NCBI GenBank assembly: GCA_030531305.1
Contig: JAUNNT010000023.1
Coordinates: 1-33,961 of the forward strand
Length of the DNA stretch: 33,961 nucleotides
Direction of reading: 5' to 3'
Origin: Akkermansia sp.
GTDB lineage: Bacteria; Verrucomicrobiota; Verrucomicrobiia; Verrucomicrobiales; Akkermansiaceae
This document shows, piece after piece, positions 24,370 through 33,938 of this stretch (within the stretch, counting starts at the first letter, position 1; each line of letters begins with the position of its first letter). A program made the translations under genes and the position numbers. The notes under the pieces were generated by a model. It ran no database searches. It was not told where the DNA came from and saw nothing but the letters and a program-made list of their open reading frames with translations.

Positions 24370-24473
24370 ACTTTTTTTCAAAAAATGAAAAAACGGCGGA
24401 TGGCAAGCATGCGGTACACCGGCAACCAAACCAACGCCCCGCCAAAAATCTGCTGATAGAGAGTGTTTTTCCC

Positions 24474-24502
24474 TTGCGTGCGCGCGGGGGGAAAGGTAAA
24501 AT
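24474..24502 (+). promoter_or_regulatory. promoter of the alpha-2-macroglobulin / pbpC operon
   Basis: TTGCGT (24474-24479), a 17-nt spacer and TAAAAT (24497-24502). The -10 is 5/6 and the -35 is 3/6. Confidence 0.55.
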
Positions 24503-24670
24503 CGAGGCTGGAATTTCGCCAGCGTTCCGCGCGCGGGGATTTTTTTGCATTTTTTGCAAAAAATTTCACAAAAACGCGCGTTTGCCCGCTTAATGGGGGT
24601 GGGAACGCTCAACGAAACGCCCGCCCCGCTCGTCAGACTAACAGTTACACCACCTCACCACAATCCGACC

Positions 24671-27600
24671 ATGACACGCCACCTCATCGCCGCCATCGCC
24701 CTGGCCGTCCCGGGAATCGTATGCGCCACGCTGCCGGCCCAGGCCGCTCCGCGCGCCAAGGCCCAGGCGCAGGCCCCCGCCAAGCAGGAACCCATTGCCG
24801 TTGCCTCAGCGCTGAACAACTACCGTCTCACCGACCCGGTCAAGGGCCGCAGACTCACCGTGATCAAGTACGCGGAGGACGTGGTGGCGCCGGAGGCGGT
24901 GGGTGGGGAGGACACGCTGGGCGCGCTGAGCGTGAGCCCGGAGGTTTCCGTGAGCGCGGTGTGGACCAGCCAATCGGAGCTCACGGTGAAGCTAACGGGC
25001 GATGTGGCGCCGCTGGCGGTGTACACCATCGCGCCGCGCGCCGGGGCGAAAAATGCGCAGGGGCGCGCGCTGGGCGGGTTTGCGCCGCTGCACTTCGGCG
25101 CAGAGGGACTGCACGGGTACGACTTCATGCTGTCCGCGGGCGCACCGTTCATCCACTCCCGCAACTTGGACCAGGGCAACAACGACGACACCATCCTGCG
25201 GGAGCATATCGGCGAGGCTGTGCTGCGCTCCATCGTGAAAACATCCCCCGACAAGCCGGCCAAGGTGACCGAGAGGCCCGCGGCCGTGCGTCCCGCCACG
25301 GTGGGGGATGCCGTGGCGCACTGGGACGGATACCTGCAAGCGGTCGTCAACGATGGCCAGGGTGACGATGAATTGGAGGCGTTCAAGGCGTTGCCGCAGG
25401 ACGAGGTGCTGCCCAACTGCTGGTACTTTGAATTCCCCGTACCCGCGGCGAACGAGGAGCTGATGCTGGTGCTGCCGGACTGCGGGGATTTGAACAGCGG
25501 GACCGGAGAGCGCGACGACGTGCATTTCGGCATCGTACGGCTGCCCGGGATGGGTTTCGGCTTGGAGGCCCGCCGCACGGACGTGGGCCACTACGACATC
25601 CTGCTGCCGCTGGAGCAGGCGGCCACCCCGGAGGAGCTTGCGCGCGCCGTCCGCGAGGGCAAGTGGGAAATCCGCCTGTCCGGTGATTCCGATGCCCCCG
25701 CGGACGCCACCATGCACTGGGAGGACGGCGTGTTCAAGGCCACCGTCGACGGCAGGCCCGTGACCATGAGCTTCGACGAGGAGGCCACCGCCAAGCGCCT
25801 GAAGCCCGTGCCCACCGCGCAGGGAGAGAAGCCCGGCTGCACCGCCGCCGTGCTGCACCTGGATTCCGGCGGCGCGTGCTTCAAGCTCACCGCCGTGCTG
25901 TCGATGCAATCCGTGCACGGCGACACCATGAAGGATGGGAAGGCCTCGTGCCGCGTGAGCCCTCCCGCCCCCACCATCAACACGGATGTGCTCACCTCCG
26001 GCAAGCTCAGCAAGGGCGGCCGCACCATCCACTGCCTGGTGCAGAGCCTGGAGAAGGCCACCGCGCACATCTACCGCATCGATTCCCACGGCGAGAACCC
26101 CGCCAAAGTGCTGGCCGCCTTCCGCGAGCTCTACACCCCCGCCAAGGTGCGCGAGCTCGGCGCGTGGACCGATGAGGCGGACGAGGCCAGGAAGCACCCC
26201 ACCACCTTCCCCGTGCAGCTCCTGCCCGGCGTGGTGGAAAGCCGCGAGGTGGACATCCCGTGCGACAGCGAGCCGCACGACATCAAGCTCGGCGACCTCT
26301 TCCCCCAGGCGCCGGAATGCGCCATGTACTTCATGGAGGTCAACGGCACCCTGGTGCCGGATTTGGGCAAGCCCGGCGCGCGCTACGCCAACCAGGGCAT
26401 CATCCAGGTCACGGACCTCGGCCTCATGTGGAAGGAATTCCGCGACAAGGTTTTCTGCTACGCCTACCGGCTGTCGGACGCGAAGGCGCTGGAGCACGGC
26501 ACGCTTCTGCTGTTGGACAAGGTCGGCGAGACCATCGCCACGCTGGACGTGAAGGACGGCATAGCGGAGGGCACGCTGCTGAAGGGCACGTGCTTCCTGC
26601 AGCTGGTGAGCGGGGACGACTGCTACACCGTGGCCCTGGACAGCCCCAAGTCCAGGAACGACGAGACGCACCTCTCCAACTTTTACAGTGGCGATAGCCG
26701 CCAAGCGGCGGAGCACCACGTGCCGCGCACGGAAACCTTCCTCTTCACGGACCGCAGCCTGTACCGCCCCGGCGAGACCGCCCACATCAAGGGATACGTC
26801 CGCACCTTCACAGGTGATGAGGTGAGCATCCCCAGGCTCACCTCCATCACCGCCACCGTGGAGGACGACAACACGCCCATTAAGGTGGACTACCGGGAGG
26901 ACGGCTCGTTCACCGTGGACGTACAGCCCGCCGAGGCGGGCCGTTACATGTATGTGAGATTCACCATGGTGCAGGAGGGCGACAGCACCGGCACCGCGCC
27001 GGACATGGCGGCCCTCAAGGAGCTGGGGATCGACGCCCCCGAGATGGTGGAGGCATCCCGCCGCGCCACCATTTACCTCAACGTGCAGGAATTCCACCGC
27101 GACGAGTTCGAGGTGAAGCAGGGCGTCACCGTGGATTCCGGCTCGCAGTGGGTGGAGATTGCCGCGGATGCCGCCGGATTCAACGGCGCGCCCGTGGCCG
27201 GCGGCAACGTGGAATGGCAGCTCTCCCAGCTCGCGGACCCCATCACACCGGAGGCTTTCCCCGCCTTTGAATTCTCCGCGGACGACACCCTGGAGGAACA
27301 CCGGGGCGATGTCCGCGAATTGACCACCGCCAACGGTGTGCTGGATGCCGACGGCCACGGCTCGCACCGCTTCAACTTGGGCGCCATCACCGGCAGGCTG
27401 CGGGTTTCCGCGGGATGCAGCGTCACCAACGCCAACGCCCGCAGCGTGCGCGCCGCGGAGGTCCGAACCGTCGATTCATCCGCTGTCTACGGCGGTATCC
27501 GCATCAGCAACCGCCTGGTCCGCCAGGGGCAGAACGCGGAAATCTCCCTGGTGGCGGTGGACACGCAGGGCAAGCCTGCCGCCGCGCCCGTTAACGCCAG

Positions 27601-30568
27601 GCTCAAGGTGGAGCGCAAGAGCTTCCGCAGCTACCGCTTCGGCCTCGGCTCCACCTCCGCCGCCCGCAACGTCCCCCGCATCCAGACCGTCGCGGAGCAG
27701 GACGTGCAGCTCACCGGCACGCCCGCCAACGTGTCCATCCCGGTCGCGCATCCCGGCGCGCACCTCGCCACCCTAGAGGGCACGGACGCCCAGGGCCGCC
27801 CGTTCAAGGCCACCAGCACCTTCTACGTGGCCGGCGAGCATGAGCGGGGATACTTCCCCTGGGAATACACCGACGGCCCGTATATCGACCTGGTGTACGA
27901 CAAGGACGTGTACAAGCCCGGCGAGACGGCGCACCTGCTGGTGCAGTCGCCCGTGGACGCGGAGGCGCTCGTGACCGTGGAGCGCGAGGGCGTGGTGCGC
28001 CACTTCACGCGGCGCATCTCCGCCGCGGATCCCGTGGTGGACCTGCCGCTGACGGAGGCAGACGCCCCCGGTGTGAACGTCGGCATCTTCCTGGTGCAGG
28101 ACGCCTCCGCCAACACGGAGAAGACCGGCCTGCCCGTCATCAAGAGCGCGGAAGCATCCCTGCGCGTGGACCCCGTGGGCAAGCGCCTGGCCGTGGAGCT
28201 GGACAAGCCCGCCTCCCCGCAGCAGCCCGGCAGCACCGCCCACGTCTCCGGCGTGGTGAGGGATGCCCAGGGCAACCCGCTCGCCAACGCGGGCGTGACC
28301 CTCTACGCGGAGGACGAGGGCACGCTGCAGATCCGCGGCTACAAGCTGCCGGACGCCGTCAACCACTTTTACCCCGGAAACCAATTGTCCCTGCGCATGT
28401 ATTCCACGCTCGCGCAGGTTTGCGGCGAGGCGTTCCAGACGAGCATGCTCGGCAACAAGGGCGTGTTCATCGGCGGCGGTGATGACGATGAAGATGAGAT
28501 GGACACCTCCGCCGTGCGCGAGGACTTCAACCCCTGCGCCGTGTGGCTCGCCGATATCAAGACGGACGCCCAGGGCCGCTTCTCCGCGGATTACACCAAC
28601 CCGGACACGCTCACGCGCTACCGCGTGATGGCCGTGGCCGCCGCCGGGGCGGACAAGTTCGGTGCCGGGCAGACCTCCTACGAGGTCAACAAGGCCGTGA
28701 TGCTGGAGCCCGCCGCACCCGCCGCCGCCGCGGAGGGGGATGAGCTGTACATCCCCGTCACCGTCAGCATGAACCCGAACCAGCTGCCGGAGGAATACCG
28801 CAACAAGCCCATCACCTGGAACATTACCCTGAACGCGGAGAATGCGGCGGGTCCGGGGGAACCGCTCCGTGTCCCCCTCGTTGGAAACAAGCCCGGCACC
28901 ATCTTCGTGCCCGTGCATTTCCCCCAGGTGGGCGAGACCACGCTCACCTGGACCGCCACCGCGGATGAACCGGCCCTGCGCGACAAGACGGACGCCGTGC
29001 GCGACCGCTTCACCGTGGTGCCGCCCACGCCCTTCCTGCGCGAGGCCGTCTACAAGCCCGTCAAGCAGGGCGAAACCCGCAAGCCCGCCGATTTGGTGAC
29101 GCTGGACTTCCGCGGCGACAGCCGCGTGTCGCTGGACTTCTCCGCCAACCCGCTCATCGGCGCCACGCAGGGCATGGACATGCTGGTGCGCTATCCGTAC
29201 GGCTGCTCGGAGCAGCTGGCGTCCGGCATGCTGCCGTGGATTCTTCAGGACGAGCTTTCCGCGTGCATCGGCATGCGGTACCCGCAGGGGAAGACGCGCG
29301 CCAACGTGTTGACCCAGACCGTGAAGACGCTCGCCGAGCGCTTCCGCCCCGGCAAGGGCTTTTCCTACTGGGACAGCGGGGAGGTGACACCGTTCAGCCC
29401 GCACGTGGCGCTCAGCCTGCTGCTGGCGCAAGAGAAGGGCATCTCCCTGCCGTACAACATCAGCCCCGCCAACCTGGTCAAGATGCTCTTGAACACCACC
29501 GCGGATTCGGACGACCCCTCGCCCTTCTACTTTGCCGTGTATGTGATGGCGCGCGCCGGCAAGCTCACGCCGGAGCTGTTGGCGGAGGCGGAGAAGATGC
29601 TGCCCAGGAAGGCGGACGCCCACTCCGCGTGGGCGCTGGCGCTGGCGGCCCGTGTGAGCGGCAGCCCGCGCGCGGACGCCCTCTGCAAGGCCGCAGCCAA
29701 GGCCAAGGCGAACGGCAAGTGGAGCTACCTGCCCGCCGTGCGCACGCTGCGCATGCTGGAGCAGATTGCCCGCGAGCCCAAGTCCCCGGCCACCGCGCAG
29801 GCCGTGCGCGAATACGTGGCGTACGATGCCCAGCACTTCGGCTCCACCTACGACAACGCCTGGCTCGCCATCGTGCTGCATGAATTCATCGCTCACTCCG
29901 ATATCCAGGCCGCGCGTGCCGTGGTGAACGGAAATGAGCTCGCCCTGCAGAAGATGTGGCACCTCGACACCACTGCGGGCGCGCAGGACGCCTTCTCCTG
30001 CACGGAGGGCACCGCCTACGCCTGCGGCATTGCCGAGGGCTACCAGAACAAGGCCCAGGAGCCGCGCATGGTGGACGAGGGATTCCAGGTCAGCCGCCGC
30101 TACGAGCGCTACATGGGCAACAACACCTGGCAGCCCACCGCCCAGTTCACCGTGGGTGACGTGGTGCGCGTGACGCTGGAGTGCACGCCCACGCGCGACA
30201 CCGGGCGCTTCACCGTGCTGGAGGACCGCCTGCCCGCGGCGTTCGAGGCCGTGAACCCGGAGCTGACCTCGCAGGATGTACCGGCGGAGCTGCGCCGCAA
30301 CACGGATGTCGGCTGGGGCTGCTCCTCCTGGGTGGACAACAAGGTGTACCTCAAGGACCGCGTGGCCTTCTTCTCCTCCCACGGCGGGGCGCTGAAGTGC
30401 AGCTACATTGCCCGCGTGGTGAAATTCGGCAAGGTGACCGCGCCCGCCGCCAAGGCGGAGATGATGTACACGCCGCAGAACCACGGACTCTCCATCCCGC
30501 ATGTCATCACCGTGACCGCGCCGGAGGTGGAGATACCCAGCGCTCCCGCAGCCAAGGCTGACAAGTGA
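24671..30568 (+). CDS. Bacterial alpha-2-macroglobulin with intact thioester
   Basis: 1965-aa periplasmic protease-inhibitor-like protein. A signal peptide (ALAVPGIVCATLPAQA, cleavage near residue 25; no good lipobox around Cys18) is followed by an extended N-terminal region. Then come macroglobulin domains, with DRSLYRPGETAHIKG at about 693-707 (MG3-type), YDKDVYKPGETAHLL at about 1074-1088 (bait-region domain) and the A2M core AVWLADIKTDAQGRF near 1289. The thioester CSEQ is at 1512-1515 (YPYGCSEQLASGM) in an alpha-alpha barrel of about 300 residues, and a receptor-binding-like domain ends the chain. It is longer than E. coli YfhM (about 1650 aa). It traps proteases by thioester capture after bait cleavage. 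It overlaps pbpC by 1 nt, the classic macroglobulin-PBP1C pair. Confidence 0.95.
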   Translation: MTRHLIAAIALAVPGIVCATLPAQAAPRAKAQAQAPAKQEPIAVASALNNYRLTDPVKGRRLTVIKYAEDVVAPEAVGGEDTLGALSVSPEVSVSAVWTSQSELTVKLTGDVAPLAVYTIAPRAGAKNAQGRALGGFAPLHFGAEGLHGYDFMLSAGAPFIHSRNLDQGNNDDTILREHIGEAVLRSIVKTSPDKPAKVTERPAAVRPATVGDAVAHWDGYLQAVVNDGQGDDELEAFKALPQDEVLPNCWYFEFPVPAANEELMLVLPDCGDLNSGTGERDDVHFGIVRLPGMGFGLEARRTDVGHYDILLPLEQAATPEELARAVREGKWEIRLSGDSDAPADATMHWEDGVFKATVDGRPVTMSFDEEATAKRLKPVPTAQGEKPGCTAAVLHLDSGGACFKLTAVLSMQSVHGDTMKDGKASCRVSPPAPTINTDVLTSGKLSKGGRTIHCLVQSLEKATAHIYRIDSHGENPAKVLAAFRELYTPAKVRELGAWTDEADEARKHPTTFPVQLLPGVVESREVDIPCDSEPHDIKLGDLFPQAPECAMYFMEVNGTLVPDLGKPGARYANQGIIQVTDLGLMWKEFRDKVFCYAYRLSDAKALEHGTLLLLDKVGETIATLDVKDGIAEGTLLKGTCFLQLVSGDDCYTVALDSPKSRNDETHLSNFYSGDSRQAAEHHVPRTETFLFTDRSLYRPGETAHIKGYVRTFTGDEVSIPRLTSITATVEDDNTPIKVDYREDGSFTVDVQPAEAGRYMYVRFTMVQEGDSTGTAPDMAALKELGIDAPEMVEASRRATIYLNVQEFHRDEFEVKQGVTVDSGSQWVEIAADAAGFNGAPVAGGNVEWQLSQLADPITPEAFPAFEFSADDTLEEHRGDVRELTTANGVLDADGHGSHRFNLGAITGRLRVSAGCSVTNANARSVRAAEVRTVDSSAVYGGIRISNRLVRQGQNAEISLVAVDTQGKPAAAPVNARLKVERKSFRSYRFGLGSTSAARNVPRIQTVAEQDVQLTGTPANVSIPVAHPGAHLATLEGTDAQGRPFKATSTFYVAGEHERGYFPWEYTDGPYIDLVYDKDVYKPGETAHLLVQSPVDAEALVTVEREGVVRHFTRRISAADPVVDLPLTEADAPGVNVGIFLVQDASANTEKTGLPVIKSAEASLRVDPVGKRLAVELDKPASPQQPGSTAHVSGVVRDAQGNPLANAGVTLYAEDEGTLQIRGYKLPDAVNHFYPGNQLSLRMYSTLAQVCGEAFQTSMLGNKGVFIGGGDDDEDEMDTSAVREDFNPCAVWLADIKTDAQGRFSADYTNPDTLTRYRVMAVAAAGADKFGAGQTSYEVNKAVMLEPAAPAAAAEGDELYIPVTVSMNPNQLPEEYRNKPITWNITLNAENAAGPGEPLRVPLVGNKPGTIFVPVHFPQVGETTLTWTATADEPALRDKTDAVRDRFTVVPPTPFLREAVYKPVKQGETRKPADLVTLDFRGDSRVSLDFSANPLIGATQGMDMLVRYPYGCSEQLASGMLPWILQDELSACIGMRYPQGKTRANVLTQTVKTLAERFRPGKGFSYWDSGEVTPFSPHVALSLLLAQEKGISLPYNISPANLVKMLLNTTADSDDPSPFYFAVYVMARAGKLTPELLAEAEKMLPRKADAHSAWALALAARVSGSPRADALCKAAAKAKANGKWSYLPAVRTLRMLEQIAREPKSPATAQAVREYVAYDAQHFGSTYDNAWLAIVLHEFIAHSDIQAARAVVNGNELALQKMWHLDTTAGAQDAFSCTEGTAYACGIAEGYQNKAQEPRMVDEGFQVSRRYERYMGNNTWQPTAQFTVGDVVRVTLECTPTRDTGRFTVLEDRLPAAFEAVNPELTSQDVPAELRRNTDVGWGCSSWVDNKVYLKDRVAFFSSHGGALKCSYIARVVKFGKVTAPAAKAEMMYTPQNHGLSIPHVITVTAPEVEIPSAPAAKADK

Positions 30569-32751
30569 TGCGCCGCCGCGCCAAAGCCGCCGCAGCCGCG
30601 CTGGCGTGCGCCCTCGCGGGTGCCGCCGCATGCTGGTGGGTGCTGCCGTTCTGCGTGGCGCCCGCCGCCCTGCCGTCCGTGCCGGACACGCATGTGTACG
30701 ACCGCAACGGCGAGATGCTGGGCTTCCTAAAGGATGCGCAGGGGCGGCGCTGCCGCCTGCCGCAGGGTGAGCTGCCGGAGGTTCTGGTGCGCGCCGCGGT
30801 GGCGGCGGAGGACAGGCGTTTCATGAGCCACGGCGGCGTGGATTTGCTCGCCATTGCCCGTGCCGCGCGCGACCGCATCGTGAGCGGCGCGGCGGGCGGT
30901 GCTTCCACCATCACCATGCAGCTCTGCAAGCTGGGGCGCCGCGACGCCCCGCGCAACATGCGCTCCAAGCTGCGCGAGATGCTGCAGGCGCGCCGCCTGG
31001 AGATGTCGGGCGCATTCAAGCACGACATCCTGCGCGCGTATCTGGACAACGCGGATTTCGGCAACAACTACCGCGGCGCGGAATGCGCGGCGTGGATGTA
31101 CTTTTCCAAACCCGCCGCGGAGCTGACCGCGCCGGAGGCCGCGCTGCTGGCGGCGGTGCTGCAGGCTCCCTCCCGCCTGAACCCGCTGCGCCATCCCGAG
31201 GCCGCGCTCGCACGCCGCAACCGCGTGCTCGCCGCCATGGGCGAACCCGCCGATGACACCGACCTCCACCTGCGCCCGCTGCGGGAATCCGTGCCGCCGT
31301 GCGTCACCCAGGCGGGCCGTCAAACACTGCTCGCCCCGCTGCAGCAGGCGTGCGAGGCCGCCGCCGCGCAGGAGGTGGAACGCATGCGCGACCACAACAT
31401 GTCGCAAGCCGCCGTGTTCATCCTCCACAATCCCACGGGCGAGGTCCTGGCGTGCGTTCCCGCCGCGCTGCCGCAAAGCCCGCGCGGCGGCGCGCTGGAC
31501 GGCACGCGCACCCCGCGCTCCGCCGGTTCCACGCTCAAGCCGTTCGTGTACCTGCAGGCGTTCCGCCACGGCGCGTGGCCCGGCACGGTGATGGCGGATG
31601 TGCCCACGCTCTACAAGAGCCTCACGGGCGTGCAGGCCCCCACCGACTACAACGGCCGCTACCTCGGCCCCGTCACCATCCGCCGCGCGCTCGCGTGCTC
31701 GCAGAACATTCCCGCCATGCAGGCGCTCGGCACCATCGGCTCCATCTCGGAGTTTCTCGATGATTTGCAGAAGCTCGGGTTCGAGTTGGAGCGCGGCGAG
31801 GACGAGTACGGGCTGGGGCTGGCCATCGGCAACGCGCACGTCACGCTCGCGCAGCTGGTGCGCGCGTACGCCGCCCTGGCGCGCGGCGGTGAGCTGCCGC
31901 AGGTGTTCACGCGCCTGCCGCATGCGGGGCAGCCGGAATCCCAGCCGCTGTACGACCCGCGCGACTGCTACCGCATTGCCGACATCCTGAGCGACCCGAC
32001 GGCGCGCGCCTCCGCGTTCGGCCGCGCGCCCATGCTCACCTTCCCCTTCCGCTGCGCGTGCAAGACCGGCACCTCGTCCAACTACCGCGACAACTGGTGC
32101 GTGGGTTTCACCAGGGAATTCACGGTCGGCGTGTGGGCGGGCAACTTCGACAACTCGCCCATGAAGGAGGTCAGCGGCATCTCCGGCGCGGGCCCCATCT
32201 TCCACCGCGCCATGCTGCTGGCCTACGAGCACACCGCGGAGGAACCCTCCTTCCCGCAAAGGCCGCAGGGGCTCGTTGATGTGCGCATCGACACCCGCAC
32301 CGGCGGCACCGCACGCAACGACACCCCGCCGGAATGCGTGCAGACCGAGCTCGCCCTGGCCGAGAACCCGCCCAAGGCATCCACTGCGTACGATGCCAAC
32401 GGCCGCGCCGTGCTGGATTCCCGATACGCGGAGTGGTACGCCCAAACGCAGCCGCTGCGCCTCTACGCGCTGGACCCCGCCGCCAAGGGCGACCGCGCGC
32501 CGTCCATCCTCATCCCGGCCAACGGCGCCACCGTGCTGCTGGACCCCAACCTCCCCGCCAACGGCTCCATGGTGGAGCTCAAATCCACCCTTCCCACCGC
32601 CACCACCACCTGGCGCTGCGATACCCTCCGCATCATCCGCGAGGGCAACGCCTGGTACGCCCTCGCCACCCCCGGCACCCACACCATCCACGCCACCGAC
32701 TCCGCCAACGGCCTCCACGCCCAATCCACCATCACCGTACGACAGCCGTAG
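30568..32751 (+). CDS. pbpC: Penicillin-binding protein 1C
   Basis: 727-aa bifunctional peptidoglycan synthase anchored by an N-terminal membrane segment (about 8-32). GT51 domain: AAEDRRFMSHGGVD (79-92, catalytic Glu81) and GASTITMQL (111-119, where most relatives have TQQ). Transpeptidase: SxxK as S321-T-L-K324, SxN as SQN (378-380) and KTG (499-501) in CKTGTSS. The C-terminal BiPBP_C domain is seen in SILIPANGATVLLD. The start at ATG 30568 was chosen because it overlaps the macroglobulin stop (TGATG). The pair is thought to repair the wall while trapping proteases. Confidence 0.95.
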   Translation: MRRRAKAAAAALACALAGAAACWWVLPFCVAPAALPSVPDTHVYDRNGEMLGFLKDAQGRRCRLPQGELPEVLVRAAVAAEDRRFMSHGGVDLLAIARAARDRIVSGAAGGASTITMQLCKLGRRDAPRNMRSKLREMLQARRLEMSGAFKHDILRAYLDNADFGNNYRGAECAAWMYFSKPAAELTAPEAALLAAVLQAPSRLNPLRHPEAALARRNRVLAAMGEPADDTDLHLRPLRESVPPCVTQAGRQTLLAPLQQACEAAAAQEVERMRDHNMSQAAVFILHNPTGEVLACVPAALPQSPRGGALDGTRTPRSAGSTLKPFVYLQAFRHGAWPGTVMADVPTLYKSLTGVQAPTDYNGRYLGPVTIRRALACSQNIPAMQALGTIGSISEFLDDLQKLGFELERGEDEYGLGLAIGNAHVTLAQLVRAYAALARGGELPQVFTRLPHAGQPESQPLYDPRDCYRIADILSDPTARASAFGRAPMLTFPFRCACKTGTSSNYRDNWCVGFTREFTVGVWAGNFDNSPMKEVSGISGAGPIFHRAMLLAYEHTAEEPSFPQRPQGLVDVRIDTRTGGTARNDTPPECVQTELALAENPPKASTAYDANGRAVLDSRYAEWYAQTQPLRLYALDPAAKGDRAPSILIPANGATVLLDPNLPANGSMVELKSTLPTATTTWRCDTLRIIREGNAWYALATPGTHTIHATDSANGLHAQSTITVRQP

Positions 32752-32790
32752 GCGTTCGCCGAAACTGTTTCGTCATGATGTCATTTTAAG

Positions 32791-32820
32791 TTGTGCATTT
32801 TGCCTTTCAGGTGCTTAATA
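32791..32820 (+). promoter_or_regulatory. promoter of the 195-aa gene, probably leaderless
   Basis: TTGTGC (32791-32796), an 18-nt spacer, TGC-TTAATA (32815-32820), then GGGGTGT and ATG 32828. Same TGCTTAATAGGGG string as at the ankyrin gene. Confidence 0.7.
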
Positions 32821-32827
32821 GGGGTGT

Positions 32828-33415
32828 ATGAAACTTCCTAAGGGAATCGACCGCAAGACAATCATCGCGCTTATCACGGCCTTGGTGGTGCTGGTAGGCG
32901 CGTGGGGGGTGCGCAGCCACCTCCGGCACGGGACGGAGGCCGGCGGGCCGGGTGTTGCGGACAATCTCTCATTGCTGCTGGACGACCATTTCGTGCGCAC
33001 GGAAGAGGACATCCTGAAGGACAACACCGTGGACAGTCGGTGTGCATGCGATGCGAAGGACCTGGGAGCGACCGTGAAGCGCGTGGCGGAGGAATTCGCG
33101 CAGCGGCATTATGGCTCCCATCTGGCCGAAATCCGCGTCTCCGGCTTGTCCAAGCCCGTCTATTTCGAGATGACCAGCCACGGCAACGGGGGCCTCTGCA
33201 TCCCGAACAGCGCGGGGTGGTATGAGGATTTCAAGGTGTATGACCAGCACGACGACGGTCGTCTCTTTGACCCGCCCGTGGCGGATATTCAGATGAGCGA
33301 GCCGGAAGCCGACGGATCCTACCGCATCGACATCAAGGCGAACGTCCGCGAATCCAACGGCCGCATCATCCAGACGACGCAGAGCTTTACCGACGGCGGG
33401 GGCGGCGGCAAGTGA
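32828..33415 (+). CDS. Membrane-anchored protein of unknown function (195 aa)
   Basis: One N-terminal membrane segment (about 10-28, TIIALITALVVLVGAWGV) and a soluble, presumably periplasmic, domain. No family recognised. The soluble part has two nearby Cys (RCACDAKDLG, about 71-80) and another at 124 (LCIPNSAGWYEDF), and ends in a Gly-rich tail (TDGGGGGK). A possible beta-rich fold around 105-190 (IRVSGLSKPVYFEMTSHG) is the only visible structure. The start is fixed by the promoter and absence of other ATG. It follows pbpC by 76 nt but has its own promoter. Confidence 0.8.
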   Translation: MKLPKGIDRKTIIALITALVVLVGAWGVRSHLRHGTEAGGPGVADNLSLLLDDHFVRTEEDILKDNTVDSRCACDAKDLGATVKRVAEEFAQRHYGSHLAEIRVSGLSKPVYFEMTSHGNGGLCIPNSAGWYEDFKVYDQHDDGRLFDPPVADIQMSEPEADGSYRIDIKANVRESNGRIIQTTQSFTDGGGGGK

Positions 33416-33428
33416 AACGTCATTTCGC

Positions 33429-33457
33429 TTGCGGCGGGGGCGGGGATGGTATAGAAT
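33429..33457 (+). promoter_or_regulatory. promoter of the DoxX/MauE-like gene
   Basis: TTGCGG (33429-33434), a 17-nt spacer and TAGAAT (33452-33457); GCGGGGC then in-frame GTG 33465. The -10 is 5/6. Confidence 0.6.
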
Positions 33458-33491
33458 GCGGGGCGTGAGAGGGGAAGCGGAAAGCCATTGG

Positions 33492-33932
33492 ATGACCACG
33501 CTGCTGCGCGTGGGCATGGGGCTGTTTTTCCTGGTGGTGGGTATCTTGAAAGTGGGGCAGGTGGGCGACACGGCGAACTTCATCATGCGCAGCGATGTGC
33601 TGCCTGAGTGGTGCAGCATGCCGCTGGCGTGCCTGGGGATAGCCATGGAGCTGGTGGTGGCGGTGTGCCTGCTGACGAAGCGGCACTATCGCGGGGCCAC
33701 GCTGTGGGGCACGGTGATGTGCGGCGTGTTTGTGTTCTTCTACGTGCAGGGCTGGGCGCGCGGGCTGGAGCTGAGCTGCAACTGCCTGGGCACCGCGCAC
33801 GAGATTGTGAACTACCCGGCGGACACGGTGCTGCGCATCATGCTGCTGGGCGCCATGCTGCTGCTGTACTGGGATGCACAGCGCAGCGCCTTCGCCCTCC
33901 CCCACGGCCGCCGCTTCCGCTTCCCGGATTGA
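33492..33932 (+). CDS. DoxX/MauE-like four-helix membrane protein
   Basis: 146 aa with four membrane segments (about 4-22, 45-62, 68-88, 112-130). The GLFFLVVGILKVGQV start and the ELSCNCLG motif, where relatives have a CGCFG pair, match MauE/DoxX proteins, which are linked to disulfide or quinone redox chemistry in the membrane. ATG 33492 (MTTLLRVGMG) has GGAAAG 8 nt upstream; a leaderless GTG at 33465 would add nine residues and fits the promoter spacing. The gene is alone on its transcript as far as can be seen. Cys-x-Cys at the third loop suggests a redox role but no partner thioredoxin-like protein is near. Confidence 0.8.
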   Translation: MTTLLRVGMGLFFLVVGILKVGQVGDTANFIMRSDVLPEWCSMPLACLGIAMELVVAVCLLTKRHYRGATLWGTVMCGVFVFFYVQGWARGLELSCNCLGTAHEIVNYPADTVLRIMLLGAMLLLYWDAQRSAFALPHGRRFRFPD

Positions 33933-33938
33933 GCAAAA

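Larger units (their letters stand above)
24324..24670. other. divergent intergenic region between the YcxB-like gene and alpha-2-macroglobulin
   Basis: No gene. Besides the promoters it holds A/T runs with short palindromes (TTTTTTTGCATTTTTTGCAAAAAA around 24540-24563), a GCTGG / CCAGC hairpin (about 24507-24523) then a T-run, and a second possible -10 (CTTAAT followed by GGGGGTGGG, 24589-24603). The macroglobulin leader is about 160 nt from the first promoter or about 70 nt from the second. Confidence 0.65.

Noticed and set aside
24671..24751. Lipoprotein signal at Cys18 of alpha-2-macroglobulin
   Set aside because: The residue before Cys is Val, unlike the usual Gly/Ala/Ser; a signal peptidase I site near residue 25 fits better.
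27773..30631. Long minus-strand frame opposite alpha-2-macroglobulin
   Set aside because: Antisense shadow of a clear family protein; His/Arg/Gly-rich composition and no domain.
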